Part shown: in pieces, positions 1 to 7,646 of the stretch | Layout: each line of letters begins with the position of its first letter | Position numbering within the stretch: the first letter of the stretch is position 1 | Assembly: GCA_004151065.3 (NCBI GenBank) | Contig: NWUY0303885042.1 | Span: 1 to 10,537 of the forward strand | DNA: 10,537 nucleotides | Direction of reading: 5' to 3' | Origin: Larix sibirica | Lineage: Eukaryota; Streptophyta; Pinopsida; Pinales; Pinaceae | Translations under genes and position numbers: made by a program | The notes under the pieces: model-generated | What the model saw: the letters and a program-made list of their open reading frames with translations, nothing else | Told to the model about the DNA's origin: nothing | Database searches by the model: none

Positions 1-1201
1 TTACTTTCAATAAGGTTTTTGAGAATTGCAGGAATTGTATTGAAGGGTTTGGTATTGTAACTTAGTATATGCTAAGTAGGGTGTCTGCACAACAACTTGA
101 AAATTTGATTGCGTGTCCGATTGCATGCAATTTGTTACCAATTTTGTGCATTACTGTTGTGTAAATTTTGCATTTCTGTATATGTACTTTTGTGCAAATT
201 CTCTGCAAAGTGTGCATGCAGTTTCCTTGCAGAAAACATTGCATATATTCAACACCTGAATATTTCAGGCTGGCTGTTACCTGATACATTTATATGCTTT
301 TATTGTTTTTCTCAGGATTTAGAATATTGGAGTTTTTTCTGGCTGTAAGAAGTATTGTTCAAACTTTAAATGTATTCTTGATAGAAGTGACGCGATGTTA
401 ATAAGATTTCCAGCATTCTAGTATATATTGTTGTCTCTTCTCAGAGCTCGGTTACAGTGGCTTTGGGGGGTTTTCTCTGGTATTCAAGTTTTGTTCAATT
501 TTACATGTATTCTTGATAGATTCTAGTATATATTGTTTTCTCTTCTCCATATGAGAAAAGGTGATGGGCTTCAGTGGCTTTGGGGTTTTCTGCAGTGTTT
601 TTCTGGCTTCTAGATGCTTTCATTTGATATGGAGAGTTGTATAGAACCAAAAGGGACTGTGTTCATCTATTACGGGGAGAATTTTTCTGTTTGCACTGGA
701 ATGTGAAGAAAGCTTTATCCGATTTTCATATTTCTCATGTTGCATTTTACATGTATTTGCAATCGGTTTCATAGCATGGAAAATGGCCTTCTTTCCTCTA
801 CGAGGTTTCCGCGCAGAGGCTTGTCTTAATATTGTTTTTTGTGCGTAGTGGAGGCTTGATCATATTTATTTTAAGGTTAGTACATGATTTGGAATGGGAG
901 TCTCTGAGAAGATATGAGTGCCATATTGATAACAGTGTAGGTTATTGATAATTGTTGTTTACAAGTTATTTCTTCTTTAAAACTATTTAGTTGCATGAAT
1001 TCATATTTCTATATTCTCTGTTTGCAGTTCCCGTCTTTCAGTCTTTCAGAACTGCAGATTTTGCTCATTTTGTCAAATCTGCCGTTAGTAATTTCAATTA
1101 ATGTTTGTTACATAATTTTCGGCAGTGGGGATGACTCATACTAATTTGTGTTTACTAATAGTTAAGTTAAAAAGAACTTGTAACTAAACGTTTAATTTCA
1201 G
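1..1201. other. T-rich non-coding tract, intron- or 3'UTR-like
   Basis: This stretch is T-rich on the plus strand and has stops in all frames at short intervals. It contains several pyrimidine-rich runs ending in CAG that resemble plant 3' splice acceptors (near 305-315, 1010-1027 and 1190-1201). That composition fits plant intron or 3'UTR sequence on the plus strand. The longest open frames (about 109-348 plus, 62-289 minus) encode Cys/Ile/Phe-rich peptides with no recognisable domain, and I do not call them genes. A reading frame open from position 3 ends at a TAG at 63-65 and could be the tail of a coding exon entering from the left, but it is too short to identify. A perfect 12-bp palindrome, ATTGCATGCAAT, sits at 120-131. 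Confidence 0.4.
329..590. repeat. Imperfect tandem duplication, two units of about 110-135 bp
   Basis: Three blocks recur in the same order. GTATTCTTGATAG is at 372-384 and 507-519. TTCTAGTATATATTGTT is at 416-432 and 521-537. CAGTGGCTTTGGGG is at about 455-468 and 572-585. A G/T-rich block ending in TTTTCTCTGG or TTTTTTCTGG opens each unit near 329 and 467, and a similar block follows the second unit near 585. The first unit carries about 31 bp (385-415) missing from the second, which joins the first two blocks directly. This is a diverged local duplication with an indel. No coding function is evident. Confidence 0.7.
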
Positions 1202-1252
1202 GTAGGCTTGGTTGGAATATGGAAAAGCGATTGGACGCAGAATCTAAAGTGA
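1202..1252 (+). other. Very tentative terminal coding exon
   Basis: A pyrimidine-rich run ends in TTCAG at 1197-1201. From 1202 a frame reads VGLVGIWKSDWTQNLK and stops at TGA 1250-1252. The tract is less AT-rich than its surroundings and has a protein-like composition rich in Trp, Lys and Asp, so it could be the last exon of a plus-strand gene lying to the left. Against this, a second frame across the same bases is open longer, from ATG 1219 to TAA 1369-1371 (50 codons). Neither peptide matches a family I recognise. Both may be chance. A spliced transcript would be needed to accept either. Confidence 0.12.
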
Positions 1253-1359
1253 TTAAGTGTATTGCTAAATTACTCTTTGTTATATCAAACATTGAATTTT
1301 CATATATTATCTTATATAATACAAAAATAAAAAGTTTACAAAATAATAGTTCGGTATAT

Positions 1360-1705
1360 CATAATATATAATATTACTTTTTATCTTTATAATATACAAC
1401 TTTTGAAACACAAATAGTTTGTTTTACATAATACAAAGATAATATCATAATATAACTTTTTATCTTAACATAAGTAATTTTGAAACACAACCAATACTTT
1501 AATAAAGTTATAATACAAAAATAATATCATAATATAACTTTTTATCTTGACAAAAGTAAGATTTTTGAAACACAACCATACTTTAATAAAGTTATAATAC
1601 AAAACTAATATTATAATATAACTTTTTATCTTAACACAAGTAAGATTTTTGAAACACAATGATACTTTAATAAAGTGTGTTTTGTCTCATATTGTATACA
1701 ACACT
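1360..1705. repeat. AT-rich tandem array, left part, about 82-86 bp units
   Basis: Four successive units start at about 1360, 1446, 1528 and 1612, giving periods of 86, 82 and 84 bp. Each opens with CATAATATAACTTTTTATCTT or a close variant, passes through TTTTGAAACACAA, and in the later units ends with ATACTTTAATAAAGT. The last unit changes into GTGTTTTGTCTCAT and is then cut by the LINE. The array resumes on the far side of the LINE at 8189. A repetitive 64-residue minus-strand open frame at 1465-1659 is simply this array translated. I class it as a host minisatellite-like repeat, or part of a larger AT-rich element, and see no coding role. Confidence 0.8.
1689..1705. repeat. Target-site duplication of the LINE (3' side)
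   Basis: ATATTGTATACAACACT here is identical at all 17 positions to 8172-8188. It abuts the T-run that is the reverse complement of the LINE A-tail. One base of uncertainty remains at the T-rich edge. A duplication of this length is normal for target-primed reverse transcription by an L1-type element. Confidence 0.9.
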
Positions 1706-1941
1706 TCTTTTTTTGAGAGAAAAAAATGCAACTTGTTATTTTCAAGAGAAAATCAAAGTTATATTGATAATTTTGTTTAGTATCATAAGCTTTTTCAACA
1801 AAAACATCATGTGAGCTTGAAGTCCTCTAACATATAACGAAAGGAAGACAAGTTCTGCTTAAGTACACTTATTCCACAAATATAAAAGTACCCAAAAACT
1901 TCTACATTTTGGAAAGAAAAATAGTCTTAGAAGAAAAGGCA
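1706..1941 (-). other. LINE 3'UTR and A-rich tail
   Basis: After the ORF2 stop at 1942-1944 about 236 nt of AT-rich sequence follow, ending on the coding strand in CAAAAAAAGA directly against the target-site duplication. The tail is only seven uninterrupted A residues, shorter than expected for a fresh insertion, which fits an old element. I see no clear AATAAA signal near the end, only AT-rich variants. Plant LINE reverse transcriptases generally start cDNA synthesis on the RNA 3' end or tail, so this segment would have been the priming region. Confidence 0.8.
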
Positions 1942-2562
1942 TCAAAAGGTTCTCAAAGTGCCCTCTTCAACCAGAACACCATACAAAAATTCAACAAAGT
2001 GAAGGGAACCATCCATAGGGCCAATGGCTTCTTTAGAAAGACGATTTGCCTCCAAATTTGCATCATGAAAAACATGTTGGCAAATTAAGTGGGTGAAGGA
2101 AGACGCCAAACGTTTCACATCTCGGAGCCAAGGTTCCAACAATAGAACATCGATATTGGCCTTTTTATTTAGCCAATTGATGATAATCGCCCAGTCACCA
2201 AAGAGTTTAAGTGAAGAGATCCCTTTGACAGTTGCGTACCATAGAATACAACATGCAGCAAGAAGTTTAGATTTGGTGTTGCTCCCCTTACTAATACCCA
2301 TCTTCAGCTTGATGTAATGGCTCTTTTTGAAGTAAATGACCCTGCTAGTACCACACATACCCAGTTGTGTTGCCCCATCAAGAAAAGCAAATATGGAGCC
2401 ATCCTCAATAGCTCGAAAAATGATTTTTCTGATTTTAACCTTTTTCAAAACCGGAGCATAGCCACCCACATCTCCAATGATCTTCTTGCAAGCACCAAAC
2501 ACCGATGGAGGGGTGTTCTCGAACAAAAGTTTATTCCTGGATCTCCATATAATACTCATCAT
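1942..2562 (-). pseudogene. ORF2 C-terminal RNase H domain (plant RVT_3 type)
   Basis: This is the longest uninterrupted ORF2 piece, 206 codons from the ATG at 2562. It reads FMMSIIWRSRNKLLFEN and then a plant RNase H: FLDGATQLGMCG with the first catalytic Asp (residue 62), MGISKGSNTKS, FGDWAIIINWL with the third acid (Asp123), and HVFHDANLEANRLSKEA. The second acidic position, normally Glu in an AELLA-like block, is Lys99 (codon AAA at 2266-2268). The fourth, normally Asp in NxxAD, is Asn173 (codon AAT at 2044-2046). Catalysis would therefore be lost even without the upstream breaks. A C-terminal RNase H of this type is characteristic of plant L1 elements. Upstream residues of the same frame continue beyond 2562, so the Met is not a real start. 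Confidence 0.93.
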
Positions 2563-2607
2563 AAAGAACGGTAAGGAGAAAGGCTCAACCCTCCTTTGGC
2601 ACCATCA

Positions 2608-3278
2608 AGTAACAACATAGCTCACACAATATCCATTCCAATCCTCCCGCAATATCAACCAAAAATATAAAGTGTGCCAAACTTGATGAGTAAAACTACA
2701 ATGAATAAAAAGGTGGTGTATATCATCATCCCTGCAATGACACAGAGCGCAAACACCAGGCCCCTAAAAACCTATTTTCTATAAATTTACCCATGTAAGG
2801 ATTTCGTCCTTGAAACACAGCCAAATAAAGCACTTCAATTTATGTGGTAATATCCAATGCCACAAATTAGAGTACCACCTTTGGACTCGGGTCCATTCCA
2901 CACTAGCACGTCAGCATAATCAATTAAAGAAATACTTGCGAAGGACAAAAGCTCAATGTAATTATCCCACTTCGGAGCCAAGGTAACCGACAGATTCAAT
3001 TCCATCGCACTAAGCCAGTGTGGTTTTTCATAAAGTGATCCAAAGTGATACGCCTGAGCGAGCACCACGATTTTCCTCCCATCTAACTCCCAAATTAAAG
3101 TAGTAGACAAAGAGTAACCATTGTCATCCCCAATAAACGGAATAATACCAATGAACACATCCTGTCCATTCCCAATCTTCCAGCTTAACCACGGCCCGAT
3201 ATAAATATAGGTACTAACAAGACCTCTCCACACAACAGATGCCTGATGAGGATTTTTACCTGGATTACGAATCCACTA
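2608..3278 (-). pseudogene. ORF2 C-terminal linker and zf-RVT zinc-binding region
   Basis: After TAG 3276-3278 the frame reads WIRNPGKN, then ASVVWRGLV and SWKIGNGQDVFIG, the usual stretch between the RT thumb and the zinc-binding domain. It runs to TGA 2835-2837. Homology resumes in a different frame from about 2890 with LPHKLKCFIWL, then CALCHCRDDDIHHLFIHC, a CxxC...HxxxxC pattern typical of the zf-RVT domain of plant LINEs. The frame break near 2870 seems to come with missing sequence, because the usual block just before the zinc domain is short. Two TAG codons (2779-2781, 2764-2766) and a TGA (2605-2607) interrupt the last frame. Confidence 0.85.
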
Positions 3279-4413
3279 AAGAATAGTGAAGGTCTTAAGG
3301 TATTTTTGTTGGATAACCTCACTCCACAAACCACCTCCTCCAAGCGCCCTCTGTAAGCTTTTGGTTCTCATAGTGCAGTTACAAATATTCAAGTTTTTCA
3401 AACCCCATCCACCTTTATATATAGGCCAACAAAGACTCTGCCATGAAGTTAACTGAAATTTCCTCATCTGAGGTTTACCTGCCCATAAAAACTGGAATAT
3501 CCTGCTCTGAATAATATTGATAATAGAAGAGGGCACTCTCTGAAGACCAAACCAGAAAACTGGTATACTTTGAAGAACCGATTGTGCTAGGACCAAACTC
3601 CCACCGATGGAAAGCCATTGAAATGACCAATTAGAAACCCTTCTATCAATTCTCTGGATCATCCAACGCCAATCTTCAACCCTGTAGTTGTTTGCTGCCT
3701 TTGATGAAATAACCCAAATACCGGAATCTAGTGTCGATGTCTTCCACTTTATAAGGAAGCAAACTCTTTAAGTGTTCCACACACCGCATGTATTTGCAAT
3801 TAGAAAGGAAGCAAGACTTAGTAGGACTAATAGCTATACCTGAAGCTAAGCAGAAAACATCCAATATATTCTTATACAAAGACCATTCCTTCATATTAGC
3901 AGCTCCAAAAATCATAACATCGTCAACGAACAACAAGTGAGTTAAAGCTAGAGCACGGGTGAGTTTAATACCTTTAATAGTGAGAGTCTCCTTAGCTTCG
4001 TTGATGAGTCTACTCAACCCCTCAATCGAAAAAATGAATAAGAGGGGGGAGAGCGGACAGCCTTGGCGGATACCCCTACTTCCTAAAAAGAACTTAGTAG
4101 GAGATCCATTAATAAGAACTACATAGCTGCTGCAATAGATGCAAGCCATAATCCACTGAACCACAATCAAAGGGAGACCAATCTATATGAGTAGCAGTCT
4201 AAGGTAGGACCAATCCAACCTATCATAAGCTTTGATCAGGTCTAATTTAAGAATAAAATCTTGCAAATTCTTCACTTTAACTGAATGTAAACATTCCTGA
4301 TCCACACCAACAACGTCACGAATTTGACGATTTGAAAGGAAACCAAACTGCTCCATAGATATATGCTTAACCAAAAGATGTTTAATCCGTGAAGCAATAA
4401 TCTTGGTGATCAA
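3279..4413 (-). pseudogene. ORF2 reverse transcriptase core and thumb
   Basis: RT motifs are clear. KIIASRIK and EQFGFLSNRQIRD come first, then motif A LKLDLIKAYDRLDW with its Asp at 4240-4242. SRGIRQGCPLSPLLF is motif B. HLLFVDDVMIF is motif C, with the two catalytic Asp codons at 3919-3924; the usual FADD reads FVDD. SGIAISPTKSCF and FRYLGYF follow, then the thumb (RIDRRVSNWSFQWLSIGGSLVL and WGLKNLNICN). All three catalytic Asp residues survive at sequence level. The domain is broken by TAG 4183-4185 and by a one-base insertion near 3695, where the frame ending KQLQG gives way to one reading NNYRVEDWRWM. Confidence 0.93.
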
Positions 4414-5310
4414 CTTGTAAAGTTACAAAGCGAAATGGGTTGAAAGTCATTGAAATCCACCAGCTTGTCACTCTTGGGAATCAAAGTAAGGTAGGTCGAG
4501 TTCAAAAGCTTGGGAACAATAACTTTAACCCTAGATTCTTCAACAACAAGCAAAATTTCATTTCCAAAAAGCTCAAAGAAATGTAGGAAGAACTCCACAG
4601 TCCAACCGTCTAGGCCTGGACTCTTTTCTTTGACAAATGAACAAAGAACCATGTTTATTTCATCCAAGGAAACAACCGCCCCAATCTCCATACCATCCTC
4701 GACATAGAAAAATAGAGGGAAGAGCTTAACAATATTTAGCTGGGATTCTAAGTTCCCTACCCGATTCTGATGATAAATACCTTAAAAGTACTCTTCCATC
4801 GAAAGCTTAATGGAGTCCTGATCACTTTTCATCATACCATCACCTCCCCGAACTTCCCATATAGAATTCACATTCCTCCGGTGACTCACATAATGCTGAA
4901 AAAAAATTTGTGTTATTGTCACCCTTAGCTACCCAGAGAGCACAACTCTTCAATCTCCAAGTGTTTTCAAGTTGACTTAAGATACGCTCCTTCTAGATAA
5001 CAAGCCCCCGGATAGCCTCTTTCCTAGTCGGGGAGAAAAATTCCTCATCCACCACATCCTCGAGAGAATTCAATCTACCTTCAATAGATACCAAGTCCTC
5101 ATGCATGTTCCTCTTTTTTTTTCTATCCCACTTGATCACCTTATCATGAAGAGCAATAAGTTTCTTGTGAAGAGCCTGTAGGTGTGGCAAGTGGTCAAAA
5201 TGACCCAAGTTTGTCCACGCACGCTCAACCATATCACAAAACTCTGCATCCTCTAGCCAGGTACTATTGAACTTGAAGGGATACAACCTCTTCTCCACAT
5301 TAAAATCAAA
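4413..5310 (-). pseudogene. ORF2 linker and N-terminal reverse transcriptase region
   Basis: This joins the endonuclease to the polymerase fingers. Visible are KFNSTWLED and ALWVAKGDNNTNFF, the conserved W..GD.NT.FF block that precedes the RT domain in LINEs. A frameshift in the eight-base homopolymer at 4899-4906 follows, then HYVSHRRNVNSIWE in a new frame. Further on are SPGLDGWTVEFF (the P-G-DG block), LTLIPKSD and FQPISLCN, which belong to RT motifs 0 to 2. In-frame stops lie at 4993-4995 and 4782-4784. A one-base shift near 4413-4420, just after PISLCNF, separates this piece from the next RT segment. Confidence 0.88.
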
Positions 5311-5998
5311 CTAAAGAACAATAGCCTTATGGTCATAAACACTAGTGGCCTCCCCCCAAGAGCGGATCCTACCACATTTCCTAACACAATCCTCATGTAT
5401 CAGCAAGCGATCTAAGCGCTTGGCTACACCATGATTTCCATCCCTACCATTGTTCCAATTAGGGACCATCTGAGCCGACACAATGTCAACAAGGCCCATT
5501 AGATCGAAACGTTCTTTGAAGTAAGAAGCAAGAGGATCGACCATATGCCCCGAGCCCCAAACCTTATCCGCAGAAAGAGTGAGATTCAAATCCCCTCTGA
5601 TAATGAGACCATGAATCTGAAATGACGAACAAGCAAAAACATGATACCAAAATATCTGACGATCACGATACGGTCCATATATATTAATAATTTTGAAGCA
5701 TTGATCCGTCCCACAGAAACGACCTTCCAACAAAATTCCTGCACAGGTTTTAAATGCCACAAGATCAGTCACTAAGGGGTTCCAGGCTGAGAGGAAACCA
5801 CCTGACTGACCCACAAAATCAATACCACAACACTTCCATTTGGGGTGAATCGAATGAAAAAACAAATGCCTCTGACCCCAAGTGCATGGTTTCTTGCAAG
5901 AGAACCACATCAGTCCGCACAGAGTCCAACAACCTTCTAAGGGTCACCTTTTTGGGAAGGCTTCCTATCCCTCTAATATTAAAAGACAAGAGGATCAT
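5311..5998 (-). pseudogene. ORF2 endonuclease domain (exonuclease-endonuclease-phosphatase fold)
   Basis: Motifs appear in family order. SFNIRG carries the N-terminal Asn. LLQET carries the metal-binding Glu, in the first frame up to about 5885. Then, in a second frame, come GQSGGFLSAWNP, INIYGPY, RGDLNLTL (the GDxN motif), VAKRLDRLLI and finally YDHKAIVL in place of the usual SDHxPI. The catalytic Asp, Asn and His positions are therefore still visible, though Ser before the last Asp has become Tyr. A frameshift at about 5880-5910 splits LLQET from the rest. A TAG at 5311-5313 follows IVL, and the same frame continues beyond it. The domain would have nicked target DNA. Confidence 0.92.
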
Positions 5999-6169
5999 TT
6001 ATCACCATCACTAGGGTCAACAGATGCTCTAAGAGACCCATAAAACTAACCACTTGACAAGGGCTAAGGAGATAGAAGGGATGTCTGAAAGCCGATGGTT
6101 TACCCACTTCCCTTTAGAGTCATCAAACTTCTTGATCGTCTTCTTGCGTGTTGTAACATTAGAGAAGTG

Positions 6170-6675
6170 AATGGAGCCAAAAATAAGACCCGATCAGAAG
6201 CATTCTCCGTGTCTGCACCACCAAAAATGGCTAACGAGACCTTGTCCATCCCTGAAGTAGGCGGTAAGGGAATGCCAGACGGAGCCACATCGACATGTGG
6301 TTGAGATTCAGAGACCCCAATCAAGTTCTTCATGTTAGAAGCAACATGTTCCTCCCCGGGATCCAAAGAGAATGATGACTCCAGTTCATCCAGAATAGGG
6401 GAGGAGGAAATATTGAAGCCCAAGCGATCCCCAGGTATGGCCTCCACCGAATGTGAAGAAGGAAAGGGAACAACTCGTGTCGGTGAAGAGAATACATCCT
6501 GAGTAGGAGAGGGAAGGAGGGTTTTGAACGACGAGGGAGTAGTGAAGCTTGAAACCCTTGGAGCAGAGATAGAGACTTCATTAAGCACACACAAAACTTC
6601 ATCAAAAGAAATGGATTTACGCAACAACGAAAGGAAATCCTTGAACATACCCATGAACTCATAGGAGGAATCCAC
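6170..6675 (-). pseudogene. ORF1 Ser/Pro-rich C-terminal tail
   Basis: This open piece begins MDSSYEFMGMFKDFL and becomes rich in Ser, Pro, Glu and Asp (SSFTTPSSF, LLPSPTQDVFSSPTR, SSSPILDELESSFSL). Such disordered, fast-evolving tails are usual in plant LINE ORF1 proteins. The reading frame continues from the zinc-knuckle segment without a shift, so the Met is not a true start. Below about 6190 the homologous frame may change, as noted for the whole ORF1. Confidence 0.65.
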
Positions 6676-6768
6676 GTCATATGGGATAGGTAACGAGATA
6701 GTCGTAGTGGGGTCAACCTGATCCGCATTCTCCCCAAAATTTTGAACGCAAGAAGAAGCCTAAACTTT

Positions 6769-6810
6769 GCACTCCTATCATAGGTGGCCTGTTTGATGGA
6801 ATTTAAAGCA
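6769..6810 (-). pseudogene. ORF1 CCHC zinc knuckle, damaged
   Basis: Directly after the block LDYWKFPF the frame reads R-C-F-K-F-H-Q-T-G-H-L-stop-stop-E-C. The spacing fits C-x2-C-x4-H-x4-C exactly, with the first Cys codon at 6808-6810 and the last at 6769-6771. The second Cys has become Phe (TGC to TTC would be one change). Two adjacent stops (TGA 6778-6780, TAG 6775-6777) fall inside the knuckle. In plant LINE ORF1 proteins such a knuckle follows DUF4283 and contributes to RNA binding. Confidence 0.8.
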
Positions 6811-6939
6811 CCGAAAGGGAAACTTCCAGTAATCAAGACGTTGGATAAAAACACCCTAGTCCCAGCAAACCTCCACCTCGTCATGAAGACCATTTGAAGA
6901 GTCGACTTCTACCAGCACCCAAGGGAACTTACAGTCACT

Positions 6940-7410
6940 GGCCAATAGATTACTCTCCTCTATGAGAATAAACTGCCATATGGAATTCGCTACCTCCATA
7001 AAGGCTTGGAAGCTCCAACAGAATAGGGGGAAAGCTGGAAAGAGGACCCAAAGGTGACGACGGACCAAATTTTCCTTTCAAGGATCAAAAGCAGGATGCC
7101 ATTGCATGAGAACCAGAGACCCAATGCCAAGCACCCAAAATTTAGACAGAATCAGCTGGAGAGAGTCTTCCGTGAGGAGGTGAAAATAAATCTAGTCGTT
7201 ATCTAGCATTATGACTCTAGGCACGTAATTAATTAGAGGTTTCCAACAACGTGAAATACATACCACCACCTCTGCACGCGTAAGTCGAATATATTCCAAC
7301 CTACCAATGGGAGACTTCAATGCCAGATTTTGCACCATGTCAATCGTAACATCTTTTCCTAGGGTACAACTTAGCCGAGCATTACGAACCTCCTCAGCCT
7401 TAAGATTCCT
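6940..7410 (-). pseudogene. ORF1 DUF4283-like domain
   Basis: Read through two stops (TAG 7192-7194 and TGA 7078-7080), one frame gives RNARLSCTLGKDVTIDMV, IGRLEYIRLTRAEVVV, FHLLTEDSLQLILSKFWVLG, VLMQWHPAFDP and HLWVLFPAFPLFCWSFQAF. The run of a hydrophobic strand, a W.PAFDP block and a WV.FP..PL.CW block is the signature of DUF4283, found near the N-terminus of many plant LINE ORF1 and gag-like proteins. The match comes from pattern recognition, since no profile search was possible. Continuous homology across both stops shows that they are secondary point mutations. Confidence 0.8.
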
Positions 7411-7646
7411 CTTTACCTTTTATTTGAGTCCACCACAACCCCAAGGATGAATGTTAGATCCCTCCGCAGCATGTAAGGGAGCAGCAGATTCGACAACATG
7501 TACGGAAAACAATGGCCCGGAGCAGAAGCCTATCCCCTCTCAGTCACATGGGTTGTGCGGAGGGGGGAAAGATAGCAAATAGATGAACCAGGGTTAACCC
7601 TAACCTGAATTGGGGGAGCCAGTGAACAACCTCCAGGTGTCTTCAT

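Larger units (their letters stand above)
1942..5998 (-). pseudogene. LINE ORF2 polyprotein pseudogene (endonuclease, reverse transcriptase, zf-RVT, RNase H)
   Basis: The footprint is about 1,350 codons, the usual size for plant L1 ORF2. The ATG at 5996-5998 follows directly on a TAA and opens with MILLSFNIRGIG, a typical start of a LINE endonuclease. The intact protein would nick target DNA, reverse-transcribe the LINE RNA at the nick and remove RNA from the hybrid. I count five frameshifts, near 5890, 4903 (in an eight-base homopolymer), 4415, 3695 and 2870. There are eight in-frame stops, at 5311, 4993, 4782, 4183, 3276, 2779, 2764 and 2605 (lower coordinate of each codon). Family motifs continue across every break, so the breaks are lesions and not separate genes. 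The reading frame ends at TGA 1942-1944. Confidence 0.95.
6100..7646 (-). pseudogene. LINE ORF1 pseudogene (nucleic-acid-binding, gag-like)
   Basis: ORF1 proteins of plant LINEs bind the element RNA and act as chaperone in the ribonucleoprotein. The chosen start, ATG 7644-7646, gives MKTPGGCSLAPPIQV. The frame shifts by one near 7536, and the remainder down to about 6170 lies in one frame interrupted by stops at 7420, 7192, 7078, 6856, 6778, 6775 and 6760 (lower coordinates). In order come NLKAEEVRNARLSC, a DUF4283-like domain, a CCHC knuckle and a Ser/Pro-rich tail. The frame ends at TAA 6100-6102. An alternative end is possible: about 6150-6190 another frame gives the basic stretch TTRKKTIKKF and stops at TAG 6029-6031, only 30 bp before the ORF2 ATG. 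The start is uncertain because the frame is also open up to 8036. Confidence 0.85.

Noticed and set aside
120-131. Palindrome ATTGCATGCAAT containing an RY-type CATGCA motif
   Set aside because: A single short palindrome in unannotated T-rich DNA, with no promoter context, is not enough to claim a regulatory site.
1465-1659. 64-residue minus-strand open frame with an internally repeated peptide
   Set aside because: It is the translation of the AT-rich tandem array; the peptide repeat follows the DNA repeat and has no independent coding signal.
2093-2574. Plus-strand open frames opposite the RNase H region
   Set aside because: They lie antisense to a clearly homologous RNase H frame and are shadows of it.
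6330-6893. 187-residue minus-strand open frame overlapping ORF1
   Set aside because: It is out of frame with the DUF4283, zinc-knuckle and Ser/Pro-rich ORF1 frame and has no recognisable motif; it is open only by chance.
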